This document shows positions 1-8,332 of a DNA stretch of 41,467 bases, piece after piece. The notes under the pieces were generated by a model, which saw only the letters and a program-made list of their open reading frames with translations, ran no database searches and was not told where the DNA came from. How positions within the stretch are numbered: position 1 is the stretch's first letter; each line of letters opens with the position of its first letter. Source of the stretch: Candidatus Hydrothermarchaeota archaeon (GTDB lineage: Archaea > Hydrothermarchaeota > Hydrothermarchaeia > Hydrothermarchaeales > BMS3B); contig WANX01000131.1 in the NCBI GenBank assembly GCA_015521565.1, positions 1-41,467 of the forward strand, written 5' to 3'. A program made the translations under genes and the position numbers.

Positions 1-840
1 AATCCTGTCCAGCTCCTCCTCGGGGATGCCTATCCCTGTGTCGGCAACGCAAACCTCAACCTCCCCATCCTTTCTGCGCGCCTCGACGATTACCCTCCCG
101 CCCTCACGGTTGAACTTTATGGCGTTGCTTACAAGGTTGCGCAGCACATGCCTCAGCTGACTGGGGTCTCCCCGCACCCGGGGCAGGCTTTCCAGGTTCA
201 ACTCCATCTTCAGGTCCTCTGCAATCAGCAGCGGTTCGAACTCGCCTGTTACCTGATTTATCAGCCCCACCAGATCCACCGCATCCATGCTTATTTCAGC
301 CCTACCATTTTCAAACTTCGCGGCTTCCAGCAGGTCTGCCACTATGAAGTCCTGCCGTACCAGAGCGTCAATTGCCATCTTAAGCGTCCTCCTCCTGTCC
401 CCGGGGTCCTCCTCATCCATCGCAAGCTCAATCGCACCCTTGGCGATGGTTATGGGGGTGCGCAGCTCATGGCTCACATTCGCAAGTATGTTGCTCTTAA
501 GCTCGTCGATGCTTTTAAGTTCCTGATACGCACGCTGAAGCTCTTCATATGCCATTCTGAGCTCGTTTTCTGTGCGAACACGCTTCTTTATCTCTTCTCT
601 CAGTTTTGTATTGCTCTCCTCCAGGCTTTCTTTAAGTTTACTCTGCTTTAAGAGCTGGTAACCCACAAAAGCCAGAAGAGGTGCCGAAATGAATATGAGA
701 ATGTGGGGAACAGGGTCAGACCGCACATCCTCATAGACACCTGTTCTGAGTATCAAGTGCTTATAGCCCCAGTATGTGATGTTTAGAAGTACGCCGCTGA
801 GCATTACAGATACCGCAAGAGCCTCTATGCGCTGCAGCAT
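1..840 (-). CDS. Membrane-anchored sensor histidine kinase (C-terminus truncated by left window edge)
   Basis: Manual minus-strand translation from ATG at 840: MLQRIEALAVSVMLSGVLLNITYWGYKHLILRTG... two hydrophobic segments, then SNILANVSHELRTPITIAKGAIELA (H-box) and LRHVLRNLVSNAIKFNREGG...VCVADTGIGIPEEELDRI (N/G1 boxes); open to position 1. Confidence 0.93.
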   Translation of the reverse strand, partial: MLQRIEALAVSVMLSGVLLNITYWGYKHLILRTGVYEDVRSDPVPHILIFISAPLLAFVGYQLLKQSKLKESLEESNTKLREEIKKRVRTENELRMAYEELQRAYQELKSIDELKSNILANVSHELRTPITIAKGAIELAMDEEDPGDRRRTLKMAIDALVRQDFIVADLLEAAKFENGRAEISMDAVDLVGLINQVTGEFEPLLIAEDLKMELNLESLPRVRGDPSQLRHVLRNLVSNAIKFNREGGRVIVEARRKDGEVEVCVADTGIGIPEEELDRI

Positions 841-868
841 TGGAAAACACCCGCTTACCCATCGAATT

Positions 869-886
869 GTTAGAGTAGAATCTAAC
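869..886. promoter_or_regulatory. Inverted repeat GTTAGA-N6-TCTAAC upstream of the histidine kinase
   Basis: Perfect 6-bp arms read directly; lies between an AT-rich TATA-like element (minus strand aaaagatttatta, ~895-910) and the kinase start at 840. Confidence 0.45.
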
Positions 887-1076
887 TGGCAAAGCTAATA
901 AATCTTTTCATTAACTGTCCTGTAAAACTGATGCAAAATCGCTGACAAAAATTAAAAAATAATTTATAAACTCGTCCCGCCGCTGCCAGAAAGACCTTTT
1001 CAAAAAACCATGCCCTTGATAAAACTTTACAATTAGCAAGCAAAAATTTACAAAAGTAAAGATATGGCGAAGAGGA

Positions 1077-1532
1077 ATGGTGAGCGAGAAGCAGCTTCAG
1101 GTGCTGCGCAAGCTTTATGAGGGTGCGCGCAGCTTAAAGGTTCACTCGACGCACAGGACGCAGGCAGAGCTTGCGGCTGAGCTCGGGATAAGCCGCCAGG
1201 CGCTCAGCGCTCATCTTCGCGAGCTCAGAGAGCAGGGCCTAATACGCACTGGCAGGGGCTTTATAGACCTCACCGATAAGGCGCTCGCGGAGATAGGAAA
1301 GTTCGGCGAGGAGGCGTTCGTGCTCCTCAAGGTCAAGCCTGCGTACCGCGAAGCCACGTACCGCAGGCTTCGCTCTTTACCTGCGGAGCGCGTGTACCGC
1401 GTCGCGGGAGAGTATGATGTCATCGCGGTTGTACCCGCGTCGAGGCTTCGCGAGTTTCTGGACGCAGCTTCAAAGCTTAAGGGCGTCGAGGCCACGGCGT
1501 CGCATGTGGTAATAGAGATGTACCAGGTGTGA
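1077..1532 (+). CDS. Lrp/AsnC-like transcriptional regulator (HTH plus ligand-binding-like C-terminus)
   Basis: N-terminal winged-helix TQAELAAELGISRQALSAHLRELREQGLI; C-terminal VYRVAGEYDVIAVVPASRLREFLDAASKLKGVEAT resembles the RAM domain; 4-bp overlap with the downstream ferredoxin ORF. Confidence 0.75.
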   Translation: MVSEKQLQVLRKLYEGARSLKVHSTHRTQAELAAELGISRQALSAHLRELREQGLIRTGRGFIDLTDKALAEIGKFGEEAFVLLKVKPAYREATYRRLRSLPAERVYRVAGEYDVIAVVPASRLREFLDAASKLKGVEATASHVVIEMYQV

Positions 1533-1534
1533 GA

Positions 1535-1792
1535 ATGGGCAGGATAACCATAAACGAGAGGTACTGCAAGGGGTGCAACATCTGCATAGAGTACTGCCCC
1601 ATGAAGGTGTTTGAGCCGGCGGAGGAGCCCAACGAGCGCGGCTACTTCGTGCCCGTCGTGGCTCACCCCGAGAGGTGCACAAAGCTGAAGGTGAGCAAGC
1701 ACCTCAAGCGCAAGGTTTGCTCGCTGTGCGAAGACATGTGCCCCGACTTTGCCATTGAAATAGACGTGTACGCCGAGGAGGAGGAAGAATGA
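1535..1792 (+). CDS. korD: 2-oxoacid:ferredoxin oxidoreductase, ferredoxin-like delta subunit
   Basis: 4Fe-4S motif CKGCNICIEYCPMKVF and second cysteine cluster CSLCEDMCPDFAI; translationally coupled to KorA. Confidence 0.88.
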   Translation: MGRITINERYCKGCNICIEYCPMKVFEPAEEPNERGYFVPVVAHPERCTKLKVSKHLKRKVCSLCEDMCPDFAIEIDVYAEEEEE

Positions 1793-2913
1793 GCCACATG
1801 CACGGGACGCGCTTCCTGCAGGGCAACATCGCCTGCGCCGAAGGCGCAATCGCCGCCGGGTGCAGGTTCTTCGCGGGCTACCCAATAACCCCGAGCACGG
1901 AGGTCGCAGAATGGCTGGCGCAGCGCCTGCCCAGGGTGGGAGGCGTTTTCATACAGATGGAGGACGAGATAGGCTCCATCTCGGCGATAATAGGCGCGCG
2001 CTGGGCAGGGGTGAAGGCGATGACCGCCACCTCAGGCCCGGGGTTCTCGCTGATGATGGAGAACGTGGGCTTCGCGGCAATGACGGAGACGCCCATCGTC
2101 ATTGTAAACATCCAGCGCTCAGGTCCGAGCACAGGGCAGCCCACGATGCCCGCGAGCGGCGACGTGATGCAGGCGCGCTTCGGCTCGCACGGCGACTATG
2201 CGGTAATAGCGCTCTCTCCCAATAGCGTGCAGGAGATGTTTGAGCTCACCGTGGAGGCCTTCAACCTGAGCGAGCGCTACCGCGTCCCAGTTTTTTTAAT
2301 GGCAGACGAGATAATAGGGCACATGCGGGAGAAGGTCCACCTGCCCGAGGAGGTGGAGACCTTCACGGCGCCGCTGAGCAGGCGCGGCGCGAGGTACTAC
2401 TTCAGGCCCGATCCAAAGACGCTCGTGCCCAGGATGCAGGTTTTCGGGCGCGGCTACAATGTGCACGTCACCGGCTTGACCCACGACGAGCGCGGCTACC
2501 CGGCGACCAACGACGCGAAGGTGCACACGAAGCTTGTGCGCAGGCTGGTGGAGAAGATAGAGAGGAATGCGGAGAGAATTATAAAAGTGGAGGGGCACCA
2601 CCTCGACGACGCTGAGGTCGTGCTCATAGCCTACGGCGCGGTGTCGCGCTCCGCTTTAGCTGCGGTGCGCGAGCTCAGAGCGAGGGGGATTAAAGCTGGG
2701 CTTCTCAGACTCATAACCCTGTTCCCCTTCCCCGAGAGGCTGGTGAGGAAGCTTGCAAGGCGGGCAAGGCTTGTGGTGCTGGAGATGAACCTCGGTCAGA
2801 TTCGCCGCGAGGTGGAGCGCTGCTCCAGGCGAAGGGTGCACTTCCTGCCCAAGCTCGGAGGGGAGCTTCACACCCCGCGGGAGATTGTAAAGTTTGTGGA
2901 GGCGCTGAAATGA
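1789..2913 (+). CDS. korA: 2-oxoglutarate (2-oxoacid):ferredoxin oxidoreductase alpha subunit
   Basis: GNIACAEGAIAAGCRFFAGYPITPSTEVAEWLA, TSGPGFSLMMENVGFAAMTETPIVIVNIQRSGPSTGQPT. Confidence 0.93.
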   Translation: MSHMHGTRFLQGNIACAEGAIAAGCRFFAGYPITPSTEVAEWLAQRLPRVGGVFIQMEDEIGSISAIIGARWAGVKAMTATSGPGFSLMMENVGFAAMTETPIVIVNIQRSGPSTGQPTMPASGDVMQARFGSHGDYAVIALSPNSVQEMFELTVEAFNLSERYRVPVFLMADEIIGHMREKVHLPEEVETFTAPLSRRGARYYFRPDPKTLVPRMQVFGRGYNVHVTGLTHDERGYPATNDAKVHTKLVRRLVEKIERNAERIIKVEGHHLDDAEVVLIAYGAVSRSALAAVRELRARGIKAGLLRLITLFPFPERLVRKLARRARLVVLEMNLGQIRREVERCSRRRVHFLPKLGGELHTPREIVKFVEALK

Positions 2914-3908
2914 CCTACCTGGAGCTGCTTCGCAGGGACAGGCTGCCCCACATCCTGTGCGAGGGGTGCGGCGACGGCATAATAGTGAACGCCCTGCTCG
3001 AGGCCATAGTGGAGCTCGGCTTGCCCAGGGAGAAGCTGGTGTTCGTCTCCGGCATAGGCTGCTCCTCCCGAATACCCGGCTACCTGCTCTTCGACTCGCT
3101 GCACACAACGCATGGCAGAGCGATAGCCTTCGCCACAGGCATAAAGCTGGCAAACCCCGAGCTGAAGGTTGTTGTGATAACCGGCGACGGTGACATGGCA
3201 GCGATAGGGGGGAACCACTTTCTCCACGCCGCAAGGCGGAACATAGACATGACGGTTATCTGCTCCAACAACTACAACTACGGCATGACGGGCGGGCAGG
3301 TCTCGCCGACTACGCCGCGTGGGTGGCGCACGACAACGACGCCCTACGGCAACGTCGAGCCTCCCATGGATATAGCAAAGGTGGCCGCCGCAGCTGGGGC
3401 GAACTACGTGGCGAGGTGGAGCACCGCGTCGCCGCTCCAGATAAAGGAGTCCATAAAGAAGGCGCTTACCAGGGAGGGCTTCACCCTGGTGGAGGTGCTC
3501 ACCCAGTGTCCCACCGCCTTCGGCAGGCGCAACAAGCTTCGCAGCGCGGTGGACATGCTGCGCTGGTACAAGGAGAACACCGTCGCCCTGCACCACGCCC
3601 GGGAGCTGGAGGAGAAGGGCGTCGACCTCTCCGCAAAGGTGGTGGTGGGCGAGTTCGCTGACCGGGATAGGCCAGGCTTGGTGCGCCTTCTGGGCCTTGT
3701 AAAGGATGAGAAGGAAGAGAAGAAGGAGGAGCCTCCGGCAGAGGAGCGCGCGGCGAGGCGAAGAGAAGAGGAGGAGCACCTGCGCGAGGCGAGGAAGCGC
3801 ATCCTCGAGGTCATAGCGAAGCTGGGCACGCCGAAGATAAGGCGGATGATAGAGCTGGACATGGACGTGGAGAAGATTGAGAAGGAGCTGCTGAAGCATG
3901 CGCGTTGA
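2910..3908 (+). CDS. korB: 2-oxoglutarate (2-oxoacid):ferredoxin oxidoreductase beta subunit with long charged C-terminal extension
   Basis: CEGCGDGIIVNALLEAIVELG...GIGCSSRIPGYLLFDSLHTTHGRAIAFATGIKLANPELKVVVITGDGDMAAIGGNH (TPP-binding); C-terminal KDEKEEKKEEPPAEERAARRREEEEHLREARKR tail. Confidence 0.93.
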   Translation: MTYLELLRRDRLPHILCEGCGDGIIVNALLEAIVELGLPREKLVFVSGIGCSSRIPGYLLFDSLHTTHGRAIAFATGIKLANPELKVVVITGDGDMAAIGGNHFLHAARRNIDMTVICSNNYNYGMTGGQVSPTTPRGWRTTTTPYGNVEPPMDIAKVAAAAGANYVARWSTASPLQIKESIKKALTREGFTLVEVLTQCPTAFGRRNKLRSAVDMLRWYKENTVALHHARELEEKGVDLSAKVVVGEFADRDRPGLVRLLGLVKDEKEEKKEEPPAEERAARRREEEEHLREARKRILEVIAKLGTPKIRRMIELDMDVEKIEKELLKHAR

Positions 3909-4473
3909 GGTGCGCTTTTCCGGTTTCGGAGGACAGGGCATCGTCACCGCGGGTATAATCTTAGCCAGAGCCGCGAGCATCCACGACGGCAAGCAGGCGG
4001 TGCAGACCCAGAGCTACGGTCCTGAGGCGAGAGGCGGCGCCTCGCGAAGCGAGGTTGTTATAAGCGACGAGGAGATACTCTACCCCAAGGTGCTGCGCCC
4101 GGATATATTTGTGGTCATGTCGGGCGAGGCGATGCAGAAGTACCTGCGCGACCTGAAGAAGGGAAGCGTGGTGATTTACGACTCCTCGCTGATAAAAACC
4201 CCTCCTGCAAAGGGCATCGCCTACCCAGTGCCCGCTACTCTGCTCGCGAAGCGCGAGGTGGGCAAGCCCATCGTGGCCAACATAATTCTCTTGGGAGCGC
4301 TCACCGCAATCACGGGGGTGGTGAGCAGGGAGGCGATGGAGAAGGCGGTGCTCGAGAGCGTGCCAAAGGGCACGGAGGAGATGAACAGAAAGGCGCTGCA
4401 TATAGGCTTTGCCGAGGGCGAGAAGCTGGTTAGGGCACAACCTCGCAGTCGTTGTTTATCTCCGGGTAGCTGA
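3898..4473 (+). CDS. korC: 2-oxoglutarate (2-oxoacid):ferredoxin oxidoreductase gamma subunit
   Basis: VRFSGFGGQGIVTAGIILARAASIHDGKQAVQTQSYGPEARGGASRSEVVIS; 3' end overlaps the convergent radical SAM gene by 44 bp. Confidence 0.92.
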   Translation: MRVEVRFSGFGGQGIVTAGIILARAASIHDGKQAVQTQSYGPEARGGASRSEVVISDEEILYPKVLRPDIFVVMSGEAMQKYLRDLKKGSVVIYDSSLIKTPPAKGIAYPVPATLLAKREVGKPIVANIILLGALTAITGVVSREAMEKAVLESVPKGTEEMNRKALHIGFAEGEKLVRAQPRSRCLSPGS

Positions 4474-5497
4474 AGGCCTTCTCAGGGACAGCGCCTTCCT
4501 TGATCATCCTCTTAATCTCCGGAAGCGCAGCGCTTAGCTCGCCAACAAGGTGGCGTACGGTTGAGCATATCAGCGCATAGCCCCGCTCGCCCACCCACTC
4601 CTTCGCCAGGTTGATGAAGAGGCAGCGCCCGCCGCACACCCAGAGCAGGTCGCAGCTGGCGCAGGGCTCCTTCAGAGAGGCGCAGTTCTTTAGCTCCTCT
4701 GGCGAGGTGTCGAAGATGCTCCCCACGCGCATAAACTCGTACTCCGGGGTCACCGGGCACAGGGTTATCTCACCACTGGGCGAGATGGCGAAGAAGTCCA
4801 CGCCCGCGCCGCAGCGCAGCTTCGCCGGGTTACGGGTCAGCAGCGTCTTTGTTATCCCTATGAAGGGCACCAGCCCGAGAAGCTCGCCCCGCTGCATCTC
4901 GCTCACCCACTCGCGCACCAGCTTTGTGATGCCCGCGTTGTAGCTGCGCAGCCATTCGCGTGCAATCTCGCTTCCGCCGTCCCAGAAGAGCTCGAAGTCC
5001 AGCTGCCAGTGCACGTGGTCGAAGATGCCCAGCCTTGCTAAGTGGAGCACATCCTCGTAGATGTCGCTCCTGAGCGAGGCCACCATTCTTGCTATGAGGT
5101 CTCCGCGGAAGTGCTTCCTCGCCCGGCGGGCGTTTTTTATTATCCTGTCGTAGACGCCCCGCCCGCGGTACGCGTCGGTGACCTCGCGCCTGCCGTCGAT
5201 GGAGATTAAGACGGTGTGGAACCTGCGCAGGTAGCGCGGCTTGACCTTATGGAGCAGCACGCCGTTGGTGTGCAGGATGTAGGTGGCGGGGATGGCGTCC
5301 ATGACCTGCTCCATGAGCTCAAGGCGAAGCAGGGGCTCGCCGCCGTAGAAGGCTATCACGGGCGAGGGGTCTTTTGCGATGAAGCTGCGCAGCGCCTCTA
5401 TGGAATACTCCACCTCCATGTGCTCCGCCTCGCGGGTGCCCCCGCAGTAGCTGCACTCAAGGTTGCACCTCTGCGTGAGAAGCAGGTGGTAGTGCAT
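4430..5497 (-). CDS. Radical SAM protein with SPASM/auxiliary-cluster-like C-terminus (resembles the AF1577-type putative peptide-modifying family)
   Basis: CNLECSYCGG radical SAM CxxxCxxC, IAFYGGEPLLRLEL; C-terminal cysteines LRCGAGVDFFAISPSGEITLCPV...CASLKEPCASCDLLWVCGGRCLF. Confidence 0.85.
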   Translation of the reverse strand: MHYHLLLTQRCNLECSYCGGTREAEHMEVEYSIEALRSFIAKDPSPVIAFYGGEPLLRLELMEQVMDAIPATYILHTNGVLLHKVKPRYLRRFHTVLISIDGRREVTDAYRGRGVYDRIIKNARRARKHFRGDLIARMVASLRSDIYEDVLHLARLGIFDHVHWQLDFELFWDGGSEIAREWLRSYNAGITKLVREWVSEMQRGELLGLVPFIGITKTLLTRNPAKLRCGAGVDFFAISPSGEITLCPVTPEYEFMRVGSIFDTSPEELKNCASLKEPCASCDLLWVCGGRCLFINLAKEWVGERGYALICSTVRHLVGELSAALPEIKRMIKEGAVPEKAFSYPEINNDCEVVP

Positions 5498-5551
5498 GTG
5501 CTTAGAGCGGAAAACCGCACCTGATAAGAGATTTTTATTGTGAACACATAT

Positions 5552-5599
5552 TCACGAAAAATTTAAATAGTTTAAAATATATTTAATAAACACATGTGT
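5552..5599 (+). promoter_or_regulatory. Archaeal promoter-like region with BRE/TATA and the palindrome ACACATGTGT upstream of a mini-ORF
   Basis: cgaaaaatttaaatagtttaaaatatatttaataaACACATGTGT; 10-bp palindrome at 5590-5599, followed by an SD-like ggagggaggt. Confidence 0.45.
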
Positions 5600-5615
5600 A
5601 CAGGAGGGAGGTAAG

Positions 5616-5717
5616 GTGACCGGTGTCCTGAGGTTGTTTTTCAACAAGCTACGGGATGCAGCCATTGCCGTGGGGCTGCTTCCCGGGATTTCGGTGGTAA
5701 GGGTGCGTGAGGATTAG
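5616..5717 (+). CDS. Candidate small peptide, 33 aa (MTGVLRLFFNKLRDAAIAVGLLPGISVVRVRED)
   Basis: GTG start preceded by ggagggaggtaag (SD-like) and an AT-rich promoter; divergent from the radical SAM gene; stop lies 2 bp from the stop of the convergent gene. Too short for the supplied ORF track. Confidence 0.4.
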   Translation: MTGVLRLFFNKLRDAAIAVGLLPGISVVRVRED

Positions 5718-5719
5718 CA

Positions 5720-6700
5720 CTATCCCAGCTTCGCCGCCTCGCCCCTCACAAGAGCCCTGAAGTGCGAGTGTATCCTGAGGGTACGCCGGAGCTTTGTCTC
5801 GCTCTCCGCAGGGAAAAGGGTGTAGGCGGCCTCACCCTGCCCATCTTCAAGACTCCCCGCCTTCTCCAGCGCAGCGCTCCTGCCGCCCTCTGCGAAGGCG
5901 TCCAGAATTGGCAGAATTGCGCTCAGCTTCTCCGAAGCCACCGCAATATCGCAGCAGGGGAGCGAGTACTCGTTGGCGTTGAAGGCTATGGCGATGCCCC
6001 CCCCTCTGCTAACCTCGCGGAGCATCTTGAAGTCTGTGATGCTGTCGCCTATGGCTGCGCACTCGCTGAGCTGCGCTCCGTCTTTCTCAAGGAAGCGGAG
6101 CATCGCCTCCACCTTCCGCGAGCCCCCTACAACGCGAACCTCGTTGAAAACTTTTCCAAGCTCCGTTTGCGGGAGCTTTTTGAAGAAGAACTCGTCCAGC
6201 GTCGCCACGATTTCCTCGTCGCGCATTCGCGGGTAAAGCTTCTCGAGTATAACCCTCTCCACCTCGGCCACGAGCTCCACGCCGGAGATGCCGCGGTACC
6301 TGCTCAGCTCCAGCCTTGTGCACGCGACATCCTCCCTTGCCACGCCGAGCTGAGCTGCTATGTTGTACGCGTGCTGCTGGTAGCTTGTCGAAATTATGTG
6401 CACCTTCCAGTTATTCCTGCGCAGGTGCGCTATTGTTTCTCTTGCTCCGGCTACGATTCTGGCGCGCCTCGAAACGCGCTCTATGTCCGCCTCGGTTATG
6501 CCGTGGTGGATTAAGAAGGGCACGATGAGCTTGAGCGTGTCCCCGGGCTCGTAGTCCTGCCTTCCCTCGAGGGTGAGCAGGTCGTCGTACCTGCTTATCA
6601 CCTCGAAGATCTCCTTACCTCCGGGTATTAGCCCCATCACCTCGTAGGCGTTGTCCTGGGGCGAAAGCGGCCCCTCCAGGTCGAAGCACGCAACAGGCAT
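5720..6700 (-). CDS. HAD-superfamily phosphatase-like archaeal protein
   Basis: N-terminal MPVACFDLEGPLSPQDNAYE (HAD motif I), HIISTSYQQHAYNIA, and AAIGDSITDFKMLREVSRGGGIAIAFNANEY (motif IV). Confidence 0.75.
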   Translation of the reverse strand: MPVACFDLEGPLSPQDNAYEVMGLIPGGKEIFEVISRYDDLLTLEGRQDYEPGDTLKLIVPFLIHHGITEADIERVSRRARIVAGARETIAHLRRNNWKVHIISTSYQQHAYNIAAQLGVAREDVACTRLELSRYRGISGVELVAEVERVILEKLYPRMRDEEIVATLDEFFFKKLPQTELGKVFNEVRVVGGSRKVEAMLRFLEKDGAQLSECAAIGDSITDFKMLREVSRGGGIAIAFNANEYSLPCCDIAVASEKLSAILPILDAFAEGGRSAALEKAGSLEDGQGEAAYTLFPAESETKLRRTLRIHSHFRALVRGEAAKLG

Positions 6701-6843
6701 GGGGAGAGTTCTGCTGTCATGCTTTTAATTCTTTCGCCAGAGAGCACAGACCCGGCGGGAACCCGGGTCAGGCCTCTGTGTTTGTCCCCCTTAGATGGCA
6801 GAGGACACGCCGGGAAAGCGGATTATGCCCGCCCATGCAGGTG

Positions 6844-7779
6844 CTACTCAACCCTCGCCCCCCGGTTGTCCGCACCTGTGAGCCAGACCCTCCGCACATC
6901 CCTCCTATCCCTCAACCTCTCCAGAAACCTTCGTGGCTCCCTGGGAAAGGCGTAGATTACGGGACCAAAGCTGCTCAGACCAGCGCCGTAGCTGAGCCTC
7001 TGACAGAGCTCCAGAATCTCCCTAACATTGGGAGCCTGAAGCATGAGCTCCACCTCTTTAAATCCGGTATGCTGAATAAGATTGACCGCCTCACCGAAGG
7101 CGGATATGTCCTCCTCTGCCAGCGCCGGCAGAAGCTTCATGAGGATTATATGGGAAAGCCGCTCCACCTGGCTAATAGGTACAGGGCAGAATCGCTGAAA
7201 GATGTTTACCTCGCGCGTGCCAAAGACGCGCCTCTGTGGCTCAGGCAGGACCAGCGCAACCTCCCAGTCTGGAAAGTCCCGGCGCAGCACAACAGGGGCA
7301 GGCTTCGCACAGCTTGCGGAAGAGGGCAGAAATTCCGGCTTCTCCTGCCTTGAATGGCCGCCATCCAGGATAAATCCGCCCCCCTCGAAGGCCGCAACAC
7401 CTATCCCGGAGGTGCCGCCCCTGCCCACCACCCTCGCCAGCTCCCTGACGCTCGCAGAAATTCCGTAGGCCTCGCATATCCCGCGGGCCACTGCCAGAGA
7501 AAGCTGTGTCCCGGAACCCAGTCCCACATGCCTGGGATAGCTCTCCACCACGTGCACCTCTGCGCCGGGAAGCGAATACCTGTCAATCACAAGCTCCGCA
7601 GCCCTGAGCGCTGGCTCTTTTGCCCCCCCTCTCACCCTCAAACATTCACTGCGTTTCACCTCCACAACCATCCGCGGATGCCGGAGGGCAAACCCTATGC
7701 CTCCGTCCACCCTGCCCATGGAGCCATTGAGGTCTATCAGGGTCATGTGTATACGTGATGGTGCTGTAACTCTAACCAT
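6844..7779 (-). CDS. Beta-ribofuranosylaminobenzene 5'-phosphate synthase-like GHMP-family protein (methanopterin biosynthesis)
   Basis: MVRVTAPSRIHMTLIDLNGSMGRVDGGIGFALRHPR, YPRHVGLGSGTQLSLAVARGICEAYG, GRGGTSGIGVAAFEGGGFILDGGHS; start at internal ATG 7779 overlapping the upstream stop. Confidence 0.88.
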   Translation of the reverse strand: MVRVTAPSRIHMTLIDLNGSMGRVDGGIGFALRHPRMVVEVKRSECLRVRGGAKEPALRAAELVIDRYSLPGAEVHVVESYPRHVGLGSGTQLSLAVARGICEAYGISASVRELARVVGRGGTSGIGVAAFEGGGFILDGGHSRQEKPEFLPSSASCAKPAPVVLRRDFPDWEVALVLPEPQRRVFGTREVNIFQRFCPVPISQVERLSHIILMKLLPALAEEDISAFGEAVNLIQHTGFKEVELMLQAPNVREILELCQRLSYGAGLSSFGPVIYAFPREPRRFLERLRDRRDVRRVWLTGADNRGARVE

Positions 7780-8296
7780 CCCTCTCACCGAGCAGAAGCT
7801 CAAGGTAGGAACGCCTCTCTATTGCTCTCCTCTCAATACCCATAGCTGCCAGGAAGTCCAGCAGCTCTTCTGGGGAGTATTCCTCCCCCTTCTTTTCCAC
7901 CTCCACAAATTCTCCCAGCCCCTCAACCCTGTCCAGCTCCACCAGATAATCGCCCACCCTGTAGCTCCTCCTCAGCTTCCTGACCTCTGCCACCTTCTCA
8001 AACCCGAGCCTTTCCAGCACGAGCTTCGCACTCTCGAAACTCTCCACACCAACACTCACCTCCTCCCTGGTTTTTGTAACCTCCTCCAGCCTCCTTCCCT
8101 TGTATGTGAGGAAAACCCTCCCGCCACCCCTCCTGAGGCGAAGCGCCTCATCGCTCTGTGCAAAATCCCTGCAGGGATGGGCGAAGTAAACATCCCTCTG
8201 CTCCTCCTCACCCAGGTAGCTTGCCCCCATCTCAAATAGCCTCATCTCCACGTCCTGCAGACTTGAAACTCTGGCCTTTATTTCAACCTCAAGCAT
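7772..8296 (-). CDS. CYTH-domain protein (class IV adenylate cyclase / thiamine-triphosphatase-like)
   Basis: MLEVEIKARVSSLQDVEMRLFEMGA...QRDVYFAHPCRDFAQSDEALRLRRGGGRVFLTYKGRR...YLVELDRVEGLGEFVEVE. Confidence 0.88.
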   Translation of the reverse strand: MLEVEIKARVSSLQDVEMRLFEMGASYLGEEEQRDVYFAHPCRDFAQSDEALRLRRGGGRVFLTYKGRRLEEVTKTREEVSVGVESFESAKLVLERLGFEKVAEVRKLRRSYRVGDYLVELDRVEGLGEFVEVEKKGEEYSPEELLDFLAAMGIERRAIERRSYLELLLGERDG

Positions 8297-8332
8297 GCCA
8301 ATAGTTATATTGCGGGCGATAAATCTTTTTTC

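Noticed and set aside
148-651. 167-aa plus-strand ORF
   Set aside because: Antisense to the histidine kinase that runs off the left edge.
1211-1885. 224-aa minus-strand ORF
   Set aside because: Antisense to the Lrp-like gene and korD; typical shadow ORF of GC-rich coding sequence.
2868-3992. 374-aa minus-strand ORF
   Set aside because: Antisense to korB; translation rich in L/H/R/G with no recognisable motifs.
6748-6790. Possible tRNA T-arm (GTTC-containing hairpin)
   Set aside because: Loop GTTCCCG does not fit the T-loop consensus, and no acceptor, D or anticodon arms can be assembled around it.
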